This document shows positions 1-6,193 of a stretch of DNA of 10,480 bases, piece by piece; position 1 is the stretch's first letter; each line of letters opens with the position of its first letter. The notes under the pieces were generated by a model that was not told the origin of the DNA, did no database searches, and saw only the letters and a list, made by a program, of their open reading frames with translations. The position numbers and the translations under genes are program-made. The DNA lies in assembly GCA_017437925.1 (NCBI GenBank), contig JAFRWQ010000202.1, forward strand, positions 1-10,480, read 5' to 3'. Origin of the DNA: Bacillota bacterium (GTDB lineage: Bacteria > Bacillota_A > Clostridia > Peptostreptococcales > Anaerovoracaceae).

Positions 1-1019
1 ATCGAGGCGAAATAGTTCATCTTCTGCCTTACGCTCAGGGTCTTGCTTTTGAGATATTTGGTCTTCTTACCCGACTGTATGCAGCCCTTGGCCCACCTGC
101 GCCTCTGCTTGACGAGGGAGCCGAAATCCATGGGGGGAAGGCCGTCGGCCAGCACGTCCTTGATGGAGATGCCGACGTAGCCCTTCTTCTGCAGCTCTAT
201 GCCGGTGGAGAAGTCCTCGGTCAGGGTGCCGGTGACCAGGCCTCCGATATCCTCTATGGCGGAGCGCCTGAGCAGGGTGTTGGAGCCGGCCAGTATCACG
301 CTGTTGGACGAGTTCTTGGTCTCCTGAATGACCTGGTAGAAGTAGTCCTGCTCGTTGTGGGGGAGGTCCCTTCCGGGCGCGGAGCGCTGGAAGATGTCCT
401 TCCTGTAGAAATGCTGGGGGGTCTGGACGAAGCCGACCTTCCTGATCGCCGCGAAGAACGGCACGGTCTTCATGAGAAAATCAGCCTTGGGCATCATGTC
501 GGCGTCGAAGATGGCGATCAGGGGGGACTTTGATTTGATAAGCGCGTGGTTGAAATTGCCGGCCTTGGCGTCGGAGTGGTCCTTTCTTGCCAGATAGTTG
601 ATCTTCATGTGATCGGCCAGCTCGCGCATGGACTCCCTGCCGCCGTCGTCGCAGAGATAGACGTGTATCCTGTTCCTGTCGGGGTACTTCATCTTCTTGC
701 AGGCGAAGACCGTCCTCGCCAGCAGCTCTTCGGGCTCGTTTATGGTGAAGATGAAGACGTCGACGTCGGGGAATGAAGCCTTGTTCGCCTTTGGCAGGCT
801 GACTTCTTCCTTTTTTATGTACTCGTATATGAAGACCGCGAGCTCAAGCAGACCGACGAACTCGACCACAGTCAGTATGACCCAGCAGATCACCGGGAAA
901 ATACCCCTGTCGGTCGCCGGTATGGTCCAGCCCAGCCTCCAGACCGCGTATATCAGCAGGAAAAACGAGGTGATGATGATGAGCTTCTGGTTTTTATTGA
1001 CTTTGACTTTCCGTTTCAA
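1..1019 (-). CDS. Cellulose synthase-like processive glycosyltransferase (GT2, BcsA/CcsA type), 3' part off the left edge
   Basis: This is a membrane glycosyltransferase expected to polymerise a beta-glucan from a UDP-sugar and export it through its own membrane helices. 339 codons are visible and the frame is still open at base 1. Two membrane segments lie at about residues 14-30 and 40-66. The GT-A catalytic domain follows: VDVFIFTINEP (86-96), the DDG motif (D124/D125), AKAGNFNHAL (151-160), DAD (D172/D174), QTP (199-201), TED (267-269) and QRRRW (305-309). This is the full D, DxD, TED, Q-x-x-R-W set of processive synthases of the BcsA type. The missing end should hold the remaining helices; whether a PilZ domain follows is unknown. 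The start is TTG at 1019: an in-frame TAA lies about ten codons upstream, no ATG lies between, and a GAAAGGA site precedes it. It lies 80 bases downstream of a GH5 glucanase gene, an order like clostridial ccsZ-ccsA. Cellulose is the best guess for the product, but another beta-glucan is possible. Confidence 0.9.
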   Translation of the reverse strand, partial: MKRKVKVNKNQKLIIITSFFLLIYAVWRLGWTIPATDRGIFPVICWVILTVVEFVGLLELAVFIYEYIKKEEVSLPKANKASFPDVDVFIFTINEPEELLARTVFACKKMKYPDRNRIHVYLCDDGGRESMRELADHMKINYLARKDHSDAKAGNFNHALIKSKSPLIAIFDADMMPKADFLMKTVPFFAAIRKVGFVQTPQHFYRKDIFQRSAPGRDLPHNEQDYFYQVIQETKNSSNSVILAGSNTLLRRSAIEDIGGLVTGTLTEDFSTGIELQKKGYVGISIKDVLADGLPPMDFGSLVKQRRRWAKGCIQSGKKTKYLKSKTLSVRQKMNYFAS

Positions 1020-1029
1020 AGGTGGTATT

Positions 1030-1036
1030 TCCTTTC
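1030..1036 (-). promoter_or_regulatory. Ribosome binding site fixing the TTG start of the synthase
   Basis: Read on the minus strand this is GAAAGGA, about 10 bases before the TTG at 1019-1017. It is the only reasonable Shine-Dalgarno match between the upstream in-frame stop and the first membrane helix. It therefore supports a TTG start with the N-terminus (M)KRKVKVNKNQKL. Confidence 0.6.
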
Positions 1037-1059
1037 GGCAGTTTTGACTTTATCTTTTC

Positions 1060-1094
1060 GCAGGCCGGCGCTTCCTGACGTACGGCAGGCCGGC
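1060..1094. repeat. GC-rich intercistronic hairpin / direct repeat between the glucanase and synthase genes
   Basis: The ten-base sequence GCAGGCCGGC occurs twice, at 1060-1069 and 1085-1094. Because its GCCGGC core is self-complementary, the two copies (1064-1069 and 1089-1094) can pair across about 19 bases to form a hairpin in the transcript. An inner CTG/CAG match adds to it. No T-run follows in the minus direction, so it is not a standard intrinsic terminator. A stabilising, processing or attenuating role between the two cistrons is possible but is inference. Confidence 0.35.
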
Positions 1095-1099
1095 ATGCA

Positions 1100-2104
1100 T
1101 CAATGATTGAAAGCGCCGAAGAAGAGCCTGCCCGACTCGGTCAGGTCTTCCTTATCCCAGCCGCTTAGCTTGCCGCAGGCGGGGTCGATGGCTGAGAATA
1201 TCTCGTTCTTGTTGCACAGCGACCAGGCGACCCAGCTTATCCCCCTGCGGTTAAGCACCTTGACGAAGGTCTCGGCTTTGGAGAGAGCCGGCTTCCCGTT
1301 TACGCCGTAATTGATGCCCCACTCGGAGACGAACACCGGTATGTTGTTCTTTTTGCAGCTGTCAAAAGCCTCGTTGTAGTACTCGTCGTGCTGCCCGGCG
1401 TAGAAATGGAAGCTGTACATTATATTGCCGAAGTCCAGCGGGTCTTCGATCACGCTTTCGACCGCGTAGCTGTACTGCGGAGTCCCCACAAGTATGACCG
1501 ATCCGGGAGCATTGCTTCTTATGGCGGGTATCACGGCCTCGGCGTATGAGCGTATGTCGGACCAGGAAACATCGTGGGGCTCGTTGCATATCTCGTAGAT
1601 GATGTTCGGACAGTCTCCGTAGCGGGATGTGATCTCGCCGAAGAACTCAAGAGCGCTTTCCAGGTTCTTCAGGGGATCGCCGTCGGTGAGCACATGCCAG
1701 TCGACTATGACGTACATGTCCTGGCTTACGGCGTTCTCTATCGCCATGTGCGTCAGCCTTAAGGACTCCTCCTTCTGCTGCACGTAGCCCCCTCCTTCGT
1801 CGTCGGAGTAGACCGCGACGCGGAAAACGTTGGCGCCGTATTCCTTCAGGGTCTTCAAGGCGTTGGCATTGGTGTATTCGGGGAACCACAAAAGGCCGTG
1901 GCTGCTCATGCCGGTCAGCTGCACAGCCTTGCCGTTTTCATCGGTCAGCCTGCAGTTTTCCACGTGAAGGCGCCTGACGGCCTCGGTCCCCGCGGGAGCT
2001 TCGGAGCCGCCGTTTCTGCCCGCGAGGAGCATGCGGGCGCCCAATATGCCCAGAACCACGATCGCAAGCAAAGCCAAAACCACTGTTCCCCACTTTTTAA
2101 CCAC
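1100..2104 (-). CDS. Membrane-anchored GH5 endo-beta-1,4-glucanase (subfamily 2-like; CcsZ-like)
   Basis: This is a retaining glycoside hydrolase of family 5, predicted to cut beta-1,4-glucan outside the membrane. From the chosen GTG start it has 334 residues. A short cationic N-terminus (MVKKW) is followed by one hydrophobic segment (about 7-28) with no clear cleavage site and no lipobox Cys, so it is probably a signal anchor. The catalytic barrel begins with the GH5_2-like stretch VQLTGMSSHGLLWFPEY (61-77). YVIVDWH (131-137), IYEICNEP with acid/base E175, SFHFYAGQH (231-239) and VSEWG with nucleophile E261 follow, then WVAWS (291-295). No carbohydrate-binding module is visible. The frame stays open upstream to ATGs at 2125 and 2242, but these lack ribosome sites, and the extra residues are not signal-like. 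An AGAAGGA site lies 9 bases before the GTG. It is the first gene before the BcsA-like synthase, so polymer trimming or release during synthesis is more likely than degradation of food cellulose. Confidence 0.9.
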   Translation of the reverse strand: MVKKWGTVVLALLAIVVLGILGARMLLAGRNGGSEAPAGTEAVRRLHVENCRLTDENGKAVQLTGMSSHGLLWFPEYTNANALKTLKEYGANVFRVAVYSDDEGGGYVQQKEESLRLTHMAIENAVSQDMYVIVDWHVLTDGDPLKNLESALEFFGEITSRYGDCPNIIYEICNEPHDVSWSDIRSYAEAVIPAIRSNAPGSVILVGTPQYSYAVESVIEDPLDFGNIMYSFHFYAGQHDEYYNEAFDSCKKNNIPVFVSEWGINYGVNGKPALSKAETFVKVLNRRGISWVAWSLCNKNEIFSAIDPACGKLSGWDKEDLTESGRLFFGAFNH

Positions 2105-2113
2105 GTTTTCACA

Positions 2114-2120
2114 TCCTTCT
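2114..2120 (-). promoter_or_regulatory. Ribosome binding site fixing the GTG start of the GH5 gene
   Basis: On the minus strand this reads AGAAGGA, 9 bases before the GTG at 2104-2102. The ATG at 2125 lies just upstream of this site and has no site of its own, which argues for the GTG start. Confidence 0.6.
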
Positions 2121-2204
2121 GACATCCGGGACAAAGCGCTTTCGCGGACCGGGCGGATGCATTCCGCTGAACGCCCCGCGTCATGCCTATGATCCTTCAT
2201 GTTA

Positions 2205-2232
2205 ATATTACACTTTTTCACGCTCCACGCAA
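2205..2232 (-). promoter_or_regulatory. Candidate promoter for the GH5–synthase operon
   Basis: On the minus strand, TTGCGT (2232-2227), a 16-base spacer and TAATAT (2210-2205) resemble a housekeeping -35/-10 pair. The predicted start near 2198 would give a leader of about 94 bases before the GTG at 2104. The -35 matches consensus at only three positions, so this is tentative. Confidence 0.4.
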
Positions 2233-2296
2233 CCGGAAACACCGCATATTCTTTGCGGAAGGCGGGATTTCTTCATTTTATCTCCATATTTTCCCG

Positions 2297-2325
2297 TTTT
2301 CTTTGCGGCGGCTTTGTGGTAAAAT
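2297..2325 (+). promoter_or_regulatory. Candidate promoter for the MoxR–DUF58 operon
   Basis: TAAAAT at 2320-2325 is a good -10. The -35 position, 17 bases upstream (TTTTCT, 2297-2302), is weak. Transcription would start near 2332, upstream of both plausible MoxR start codons and downstream of the ATG at 2199, which argues against the longest reading frame. Confidence 0.35.
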
Positions 2326-2372
2326 GTGGGGTACTTTTGTGTCGATACGCTCAGCATAAGCATAAACAATAC

Positions 2373-3353
2373 ATGGAAAGGACGGAAGGGCCCGGCGCCC
2401 GAATCGAAATGCAGGATCTTGAAAGGATAAAGGATTACAGAGACAGGCTCGTTGAGAACTGCTCAAAGGTCATAGTGGGAAAGGAAAACGTTATAGAACT
2501 GGTGCTGGTGTGCTTCATGTGCTCGGGCCACGTGCTTCTCGAGGACGTGCCGGGCACCGGCAAGACCATGCTGCTGCGCTCCTTCGCCAAGAGCGTGGGC
2601 GGCAACTTCAAGCGCATACAGTTCACCCCCGACCTTCTGCCCTCGGACCTCACGGGCATCAACTTCTACAACCAGAAGCTGGGCGAGTTCCAGTTCAGGC
2701 CGGGTCCCCTCTTCTCAAACATAGTACTGGCCGACGAGATCAACAGGGCCACCCCCAGGACCCAGTCCAACCTTCTTGAGGCCATGGAGGAGCGCCAGAT
2801 CACCGTCGACGGCGTGACCACAAGGCTTGAGGAGCCCTTCCTGGTCATGGCCAGCCAGAACCCCCTGGAATCCTACGGCACCTTCCCCCTGCCCGAAGCC
2901 CAGATCGACCGCTTCTTCATGCGCCTTTCCCTGGGCTACATGAAGAGGAGCCAGGAGATGGCTGTCCTCGCCCGCCCCATGAACGAGGGCAGGCCCGACG
3001 ACCTTGAGCAGGTGGTCAGCGCAGAAGAGACCGAGTTCGTGAGGAGCGCCTGGCAGCAGGTGAGAGTCCCCGAGCCGGTGCTGGGCTACATCATGGACAT
3101 CATCCAGGGCACCAGAAACGAGAGCAGCTTCGTCACCGGCATATCCACCCGAGGAGCCCAGGCCCTCTACAGGGGCTGCCAGGCCTACGCCGCCATCAAG
3201 GGCAGAGAATACGTGATACCCGAAGACGTCCAGTACCTGGCCCCCTTCATACTCTGCCACAGGCTCAGCTCCGGCAGCGGCGCCAACGACCAGGCTAGAG
3301 AATTCCTCTTAAGAGTCATCGGAAAAGTCCAGGTTCCCCTGGAGACCCTCTAG
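2373..3353 (+). CDS. MoxR-family AAA+ ATPase
   Basis: This is a chaperone-like AAA+ ATPase of the MoxR/RavA clade. Members use ATP hydrolysis to remodel or mature partner proteins, typically those encoded next to them. With the ATG at 2373 it has 326 residues. Visible motifs are Walker A VPGTGKT (59-65), Walker B IVLADEIN with D121/E122, sensor-1 SQNP (N163), the MoxR signature TFPLPEAQIDRF (170-181) with R180 as the likely arginine finger, and STRGAQAL with sensor-2 R260 in the helical lid. All catalytic residues are present. The start is uncertain. The frame is open back to 2199, but the predicted promoter and the basic/aromatic, non-conserved extra sequence argue against that. An ATG at 2409 (MQDLERIKDY) gives the usual N-terminal length for the family. 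Neither 2373 nor 2409 has a well-placed ribosome site, although GGAAGGG lies 18 bases before 2409. The stop is immediately followed by the DUF58 start. Confidence 0.93.
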   Translation: MERTEGPGARIEMQDLERIKDYRDRLVENCSKVIVGKENVIELVLVCFMCSGHVLLEDVPGTGKTMLLRSFAKSVGGNFKRIQFTPDLLPSDLTGINFYNQKLGEFQFRPGPLFSNIVLADEINRATPRTQSNLLEAMEERQITVDGVTTRLEEPFLVMASQNPLESYGTFPLPEAQIDRFFMRLSLGYMKRSQEMAVLARPMNEGRPDDLEQVVSAEETEFVRSAWQQVRVPEPVLGYIMDIIQGTRNESSFVTGISTRGAQALYRGCQAYAAIKGREYVIPEDVQYLAPFILCHRLSSGSGANDQAREFLLRVIGKVQVPLETL

Positions 3354-4421
3354 ATGATAGCTTTTGTCATATTCTTTATCTTAATAGCGATACTGATCCA
3401 GCAGAACTCAAGGCGGGGCGACCTGAGAGGCCTTGACGCCGCCATGAGCTCCAGCGTCAACATCACCGAGCCCGGTCAGGAGTTCACTATGTCCGTAGAA
3501 CTGACCAACAGGAGCTGGCGCTTTTTCCCCTACCTCAAGCTGCGCATCTACATCCCCGAAGGCATCACCTTCCCCAGGCTGCGCAAGGGCGTTCTCAACA
3601 GGGCGTCCTCGGGAGGCTGGGAGCTGGTCATGACCAGCTGGCTGCTGCCCAGGCAGAGGCTCACCATCGACATCCCCGCGGTCATAGAAAAGAGAGGCCG
3701 CTATTTCACCAACGGCATGAACATAGCCTGCGGCGATTTCATAGGCCTCAGCGAATCCTCCACCCGCTATGACGACTTCGTGGAGATAGTCTGCCTGCCC
3801 AAAAAGACCGAAAGGCAGGAGGCTCTTCAGGTCTCGGGCGGATTCCCCGGCGACCTTTCGGTGAGCCGCTTCATCTTCGAGGACCCGGTCCTCACCATAG
3901 GCTACAGGGAATACACCGGAAGAGAGGCCATGAAGCAGATCTCCTGGACCCGCAGCGCCCAGTCGGGCCAGCTTATGGTGAAGGAGATGGACCACACCCT
4001 CGAAAGCTCTGTCACCGTGGTGCTCAATGTGGAGACTGCGGGCGACGGGGCCGAAGACCGCATGGAAAAGGCATTTTCCCTCGCAAGATACGTCTGCGAG
4101 GAGCTTGAAGACCGCAAGATGAACTATTCCTTCGTTACCAACGCCGTCAGCACCGGAAGCGTCAAGAGCTTCAAATTCGTGGGAGAAGGCCTGGGAAGGA
4201 CCCATCTGGGCTACATCCTGGAAGGCCTGGGCCGCTCCTGCTACCTCAGCGCCAAGACCTGCAGGGCCCTGCTGTCGGACGCCGTCAAGAGGAGCAGCGG
4301 AAGCTACGGCATCATCTTCATCACGGCGGGCGACGAATCCGGCCAGACTGCGGAAGCCAGAAGGCAGGCCCAAAGAGCGGGCCTTCAATTGCTCTCCATG
4401 AACGCGGGAGGTGAGATCTGA
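3354..4421 (+). CDS. DUF58 domain protein (MoxR partner), membrane-anchored
   Basis: This is the second gene of the MoxR operon, 355 residues. DUF58 proteins are encoded next to MoxR ATPases in many bacteria and are thought to be their partners or substrates; their biochemical role is not settled. The sequence has a single N-terminal membrane segment (about 2-16), then a beta-rich region (about 35-150) resembling the domain that precedes DUF58. The DUF58 signature follows: YREYTGREAMKQISW (184-198), then SAQSGQLMVKE (201-211). Beyond it is a vWA-like fold starting VTVVLNVETAGDG (220-232). The usual metal-site DxSxS is not seen at that strand; N225 occupies the place where many relatives have Asp. 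Most relatives have two N-terminal helices, so this one looks minimal. It begins directly after the MoxR stop (TAG then ATG), with GGAG 9 bases upstream, and ends in a one-base TGATG overlap with the next gene, so translation is coupled. Confidence 0.9.
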   Translation: MIAFVIFFILIAILIQQNSRRGDLRGLDAAMSSSVNITEPGQEFTMSVELTNRSWRFFPYLKLRIYIPEGITFPRLRKGVLNRASSGGWELVMTSWLLPRQRLTIDIPAVIEKRGRYFTNGMNIACGDFIGLSESSTRYDDFVEIVCLPKKTERQEALQVSGGFPGDLSVSRFIFEDPVLTIGYREYTGREAMKQISWTRSAQSGQLMVKEMDHTLESSVTVVLNVETAGDGAEDRMEKAFSLARYVCEELEDRKMNYSFVTNAVSTGSVKSFKFVGEGLGRTHLGYILEGLGRSCYLSAKTCRALLSDAVKRSSGSYGIIFITAGDESGQTAEARRQAQRAGLQLLSMNAGGEI

Positions 4422-5644
4422 TGCTTCCCCTCATAATACTCAAGATAATGGCCGACCTGGCCTTCTACTACAGCGTCGCAGGCTTCTTCGCAGTGAAATA
4501 CGGGGCCGATCCCTCCATGATCATGGCCGCCATGGCCATACAGACCCTGGCCTTTACCCTGTCCTTCCTGCTTGAGGAAAAGGGCCCGCTCCGCTTCGTC
4601 CCCCTCGCCCTCTGCGGACTGGTCTTCGCCCTGCCCGGCCTCTGCCTTGCCTTTGCCCTCATCATGCTGCCCCCGACGGCCTACCTGGTCATGAGCGCCA
4701 AAGACAAGACCTACTACCCCAGCTGGGCCTCCTCAGCCGACCTGCTGTCCCTGTATCTTAAAGTTTTGGCCGGCCTCTCCCTCATGATCGTGCTGACCAG
4801 GGGCTTCGAAGCCTTTGCCGCGATCAGCGTCCCCTGCGCCATCATCTCGCTCTGCGCCTGCGTGATGCTGACCCGCTCGATGCGCCACGACATAGACGTG
4901 TACTCCTCGCCCGTTTACCAGCTGGTAAACGCCGGGACCGCCGCCGTCCTGGTGATCGTAAGCGCCGCGGTGAGCTCCAAAGCCTTCCGCTCCGCGGTGG
5001 GCTCCGCCGTAGGCTCGTTCTACCTCAAGGTGATCGTTCCCATCCTCCTCTTCTTTACCCACATAATAGTCTACCTGTTCTATATACTGGCGCAGATCGC
5101 GGCCTTTTTCCTGAGGCTCCTGCACGTCGAAGGGGCCGAGGTGCCTGACTACCAGACCATATACGGCGAATCGGCCGAGGAGATACTGGAGACCGAGTAC
5201 GATCCCAGCGCCCATCCCCTGCTGAGGTTCATAGCGACGGCAATAGTCGTGGGATTTGCCCTCTGGGTGGGCTGGAAGTTCTTCAGGTACATGCAGGGCA
5301 TGCTCACGAGAAAGAGGCCTAAGGACACCGGCGAAAGGGAGACCAGGACCTTCATAGGAAGAAAAGAGGAAAAGAGCGGCAGGGAAAACGAGGGCCTCAT
5401 AGAAAAGCTCAGGGCCCAGTACAGAAGCTTCCTCAAGGAGTATAAAAAGAAGAGCCTCCCCCTCGAAAAGCACATGACCAGCGAAAACGTGCTGAACATA
5501 TCGACCGCCTACTTCGACCTTGAGACCGGAAAAGAGCTGAGGGAGCTCTACATAAGGGCCCGTTACGGAGGCCTGGCCGACAGGGACGACGTGGCCAGGG
5601 CGAAAGAGCTGGTCAAAGCCCTGAAAAAAGGCGAAGACGATTAA
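4421..5644 (+). CDS. Polytopic membrane protein with C-terminal DUF4129-like domain, no transglutaminase core
   Basis: This is the third gene of the MoxR–DUF58 operon, 407 residues, with an exact function unknown. About eight or nine hydrophobic segments can be seen (roughly 3-24, 33-51, 58-91, 110-127, 131-151, 166-184, 200-233 and 267-287). A charged, Lys/Glu-rich linker (295-325) follows, then a soluble tail. The tail has YRSFLKEYKKKSLPLEKHMT (334-353) and ends around ELRELYIRARYGG (372-384). That end resembles DUF4129, the cytoplasmic C-terminus of membrane transglutaminase-like proteins in this gene position. The external transglutaminase domain with its Cys-His-Asp triad is absent: the region between the last two helix groups is a short acidic loop of about 35 residues (234-266). 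The start is well supported: ATG at 4421 overlaps the DUF58 stop and has GGGAGGTGA at 4406-4414. The MoxR pair may act on this protein in the membrane. The assignment of the tail rests on by-eye similarity. Confidence 0.85.
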   Translation: MLPLIILKIMADLAFYYSVAGFFAVKYGADPSMIMAAMAIQTLAFTLSFLLEEKGPLRFVPLALCGLVFALPGLCLAFALIMLPPTAYLVMSAKDKTYYPSWASSADLLSLYLKVLAGLSLMIVLTRGFEAFAAISVPCAIISLCACVMLTRSMRHDIDVYSSPVYQLVNAGTAAVLVIVSAAVSSKAFRSAVGSAVGSFYLKVIVPILLFFTHIIVYLFYILAQIAAFFLRLLHVEGAEVPDYQTIYGESAEEILETEYDPSAHPLLRFIATAIVVGFALWVGWKFFRYMQGMLTRKRPKDTGERETRTFIGRKEEKSGRENEGLIEKLRAQYRSFLKEYKKKSLPLEKHMTSENVLNISTAYFDLETGKELRELYIRARYGGLADRDDVARAKELVKALKKGEDD

Positions 5645-5653
5645 AAGCAAAAG

Positions 5654-5690
5654 AAAAAAGGCTTCTCATAAAGGGAAGCCTTTTTGTTTT
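5654..5690. terminator. Bidirectional intrinsic terminator between convergent genes
   Basis: The arms AAAAAGGCTTC (5655-5665) and GAAGCCTTTTT (5675-5685) are perfect complements and can extend by two pairs (one a G-U) into the nine-base gap, leaving loop ATAAA. A T-run follows on the plus strand (to 5690), and an A-run on the other side gives a T-run in the minus direction. It begins 10 bases after the MoxR operon's last stop and lies 20 bases beyond the end of the convergent P-loop gene, so it should serve both. Confidence 0.92.
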
Positions 5691-5709
5691 CGGCATCGCT
5701 GACGGATAC

Positions 5710-6129
5710 TCAGTTCAGTATCTCGTACTTGTTGATATAATCTCCCAGCTCTTCTCTGTCGGCGCTGACGCTTATGATGAAATCAGGCCCGTAGGTGGAG
5801 GAGATAGCCGACAGTCTTTCGAAGAAATTCTCAAGATTGCTCACAGAGACGTCGGCATGCTTGAGTATACTGTCTATGAAGACCATCTCTATGTCGTGGT
5901 CCTGGCTGATTATGCCTAAAATAAAACCGATATACTCGTCGATGTTGGTGATCTGCTCATACTCTTCCATGCAGACCACTCTGATACGATACTTGAGATC
6001 GTACATCAATCTGTGATTTTTGTTTATAAATACAACGCTTCCGTTAACCTTGTCCAGGCTGGAGTTGGCCATGTCGACCATCATCTTGGTCTTTCCGCTG
6101 CCCTTGTGGCCGACCAGTAACTTAACCAA
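5710..6129 (-). CDS. Small P-loop ATPase of unknown role (clostridial ATP-binding protein family)
   Basis: A 139-residue protein from the chosen TTG start. It begins directly with (M)VKLLVG and a Walker A motif GHKGSGKT (7-14). Later come a hydrophobic strand ending in Asp, MVFID (82-86), which is a likely Walker B, and IISVSADRE (118-126) near the end. There is no membrane segment or other domain. Short proteins of this form, starting with a strand and P-loop at the very N-terminus, are widespread in Clostridia. They are sometimes labelled PilT-like or simply ATP-binding; their function is not established. An in-frame ATG at 6195 would add 22 residues, but that ATG lies inside the predicted -10 box, so the transcript should not contain it, whereas AAGGGAGG lies 8 bases before the TTG. 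The gene stands alone between two operons and is noticeably more AT-rich than its neighbours. Confidence 0.82.
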   Translation of the reverse strand: MVKLLVGHKGSGKTKMMVDMANSSLDKVNGSVVFINKNHRLMYDLKYRIRVVCMEEYEQITNIDEYIGFILGIISQDHDIEMVFIDSILKHADVSVSNLENFFERLSAISSTYGPDFIISVSADREELGDYINKYEILN

Positions 6130-6137
6130 AGGAACCG

Positions 6138-6145
6138 CCTCCCTT
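6138..6145 (-). promoter_or_regulatory. Strong ribosome binding site fixing the TTG start at 6129
   Basis: On the minus strand this reads AAGGGAGG, 8 bases before TTG (6129-6127). It is one of the two strongest Shine-Dalgarno sequences in the window and selects a protein that begins just before the P-loop, as expected for the family. Confidence 0.75.
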
Positions 6146-6193
6146 CTTTCGCAGCTGCCCCGCGGCAGTTTCTGCTCTTTCTTAGTTACAGTC

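Larger units (their letters stand above)
2105..2372. other. Divergent intergenic region between the GH5 and MoxR operons
   Basis: This 268-base region holds no convincing gene. It contains a candidate promoter for each direction (given separately). Other structure: a perfect 10-base palindrome AAAGCGCTTT at 2133-2142; a 5-base-pair hairpin GCGGA/TCCGC at 2153-2167, also within the GH5 leader; an inverted repeat CCGCA-N7-TGCGG at 2242-2258; and a ten-base direct repeat TTCTTTGCGG at 2249-2258 and 2299-2308, exactly 50 bases apart. The AT-rich stretch at about 2269-2300 separates the two promoters. A shared regulator could bind here, but no known operator is recognised. Confidence 0.5.

Noticed and set aside
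2105..2198. Cyclic di-GMP riboswitch in the GH5 leader
   Set aside because: Considered because cellulose synthesis is often controlled by this signal, but the leader of about 94 bases shows only a small hairpin and a palindrome, not the conserved riboswitch core.
2105..2242. N-terminal extension of the GH5 protein from ATGs at 2242 or 2125
   Set aside because: No ribosome sites for either. The extension precedes the cationic start of the signal anchor, and the -10 of the candidate promoter lies within it.
2199..2372. N-terminal extension of MoxR from an ATG at 2199
   Set aside because: The extra 58 residues are not family-like, lack a ribosome site, and include the predicted promoter at 2297-2325.
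3408..4388. Open frame of 326 codons on the minus strand opposite the DUF58 gene
   Set aside because: Its translation is rich in Ala, Gly, His and Val with no recognisable domain, typical of the antisense shadow of a GC-rich gene. The plus-strand DUF58 has clear motifs.
4421..5644. Transglutaminase-like enzyme annotation for the third MoxR-operon gene
   Set aside because: Expected from position, but no Cys-His-Asp core or room for the domain is visible between the membrane segments.
4733..5650. Open frame of 305 codons on the minus strand opposite the membrane protein gene
   Set aside because: Low-complexity shadow translation, no ribosome site or context. It would run through the terminator area, and the plus-strand gene is coupled to its operon.
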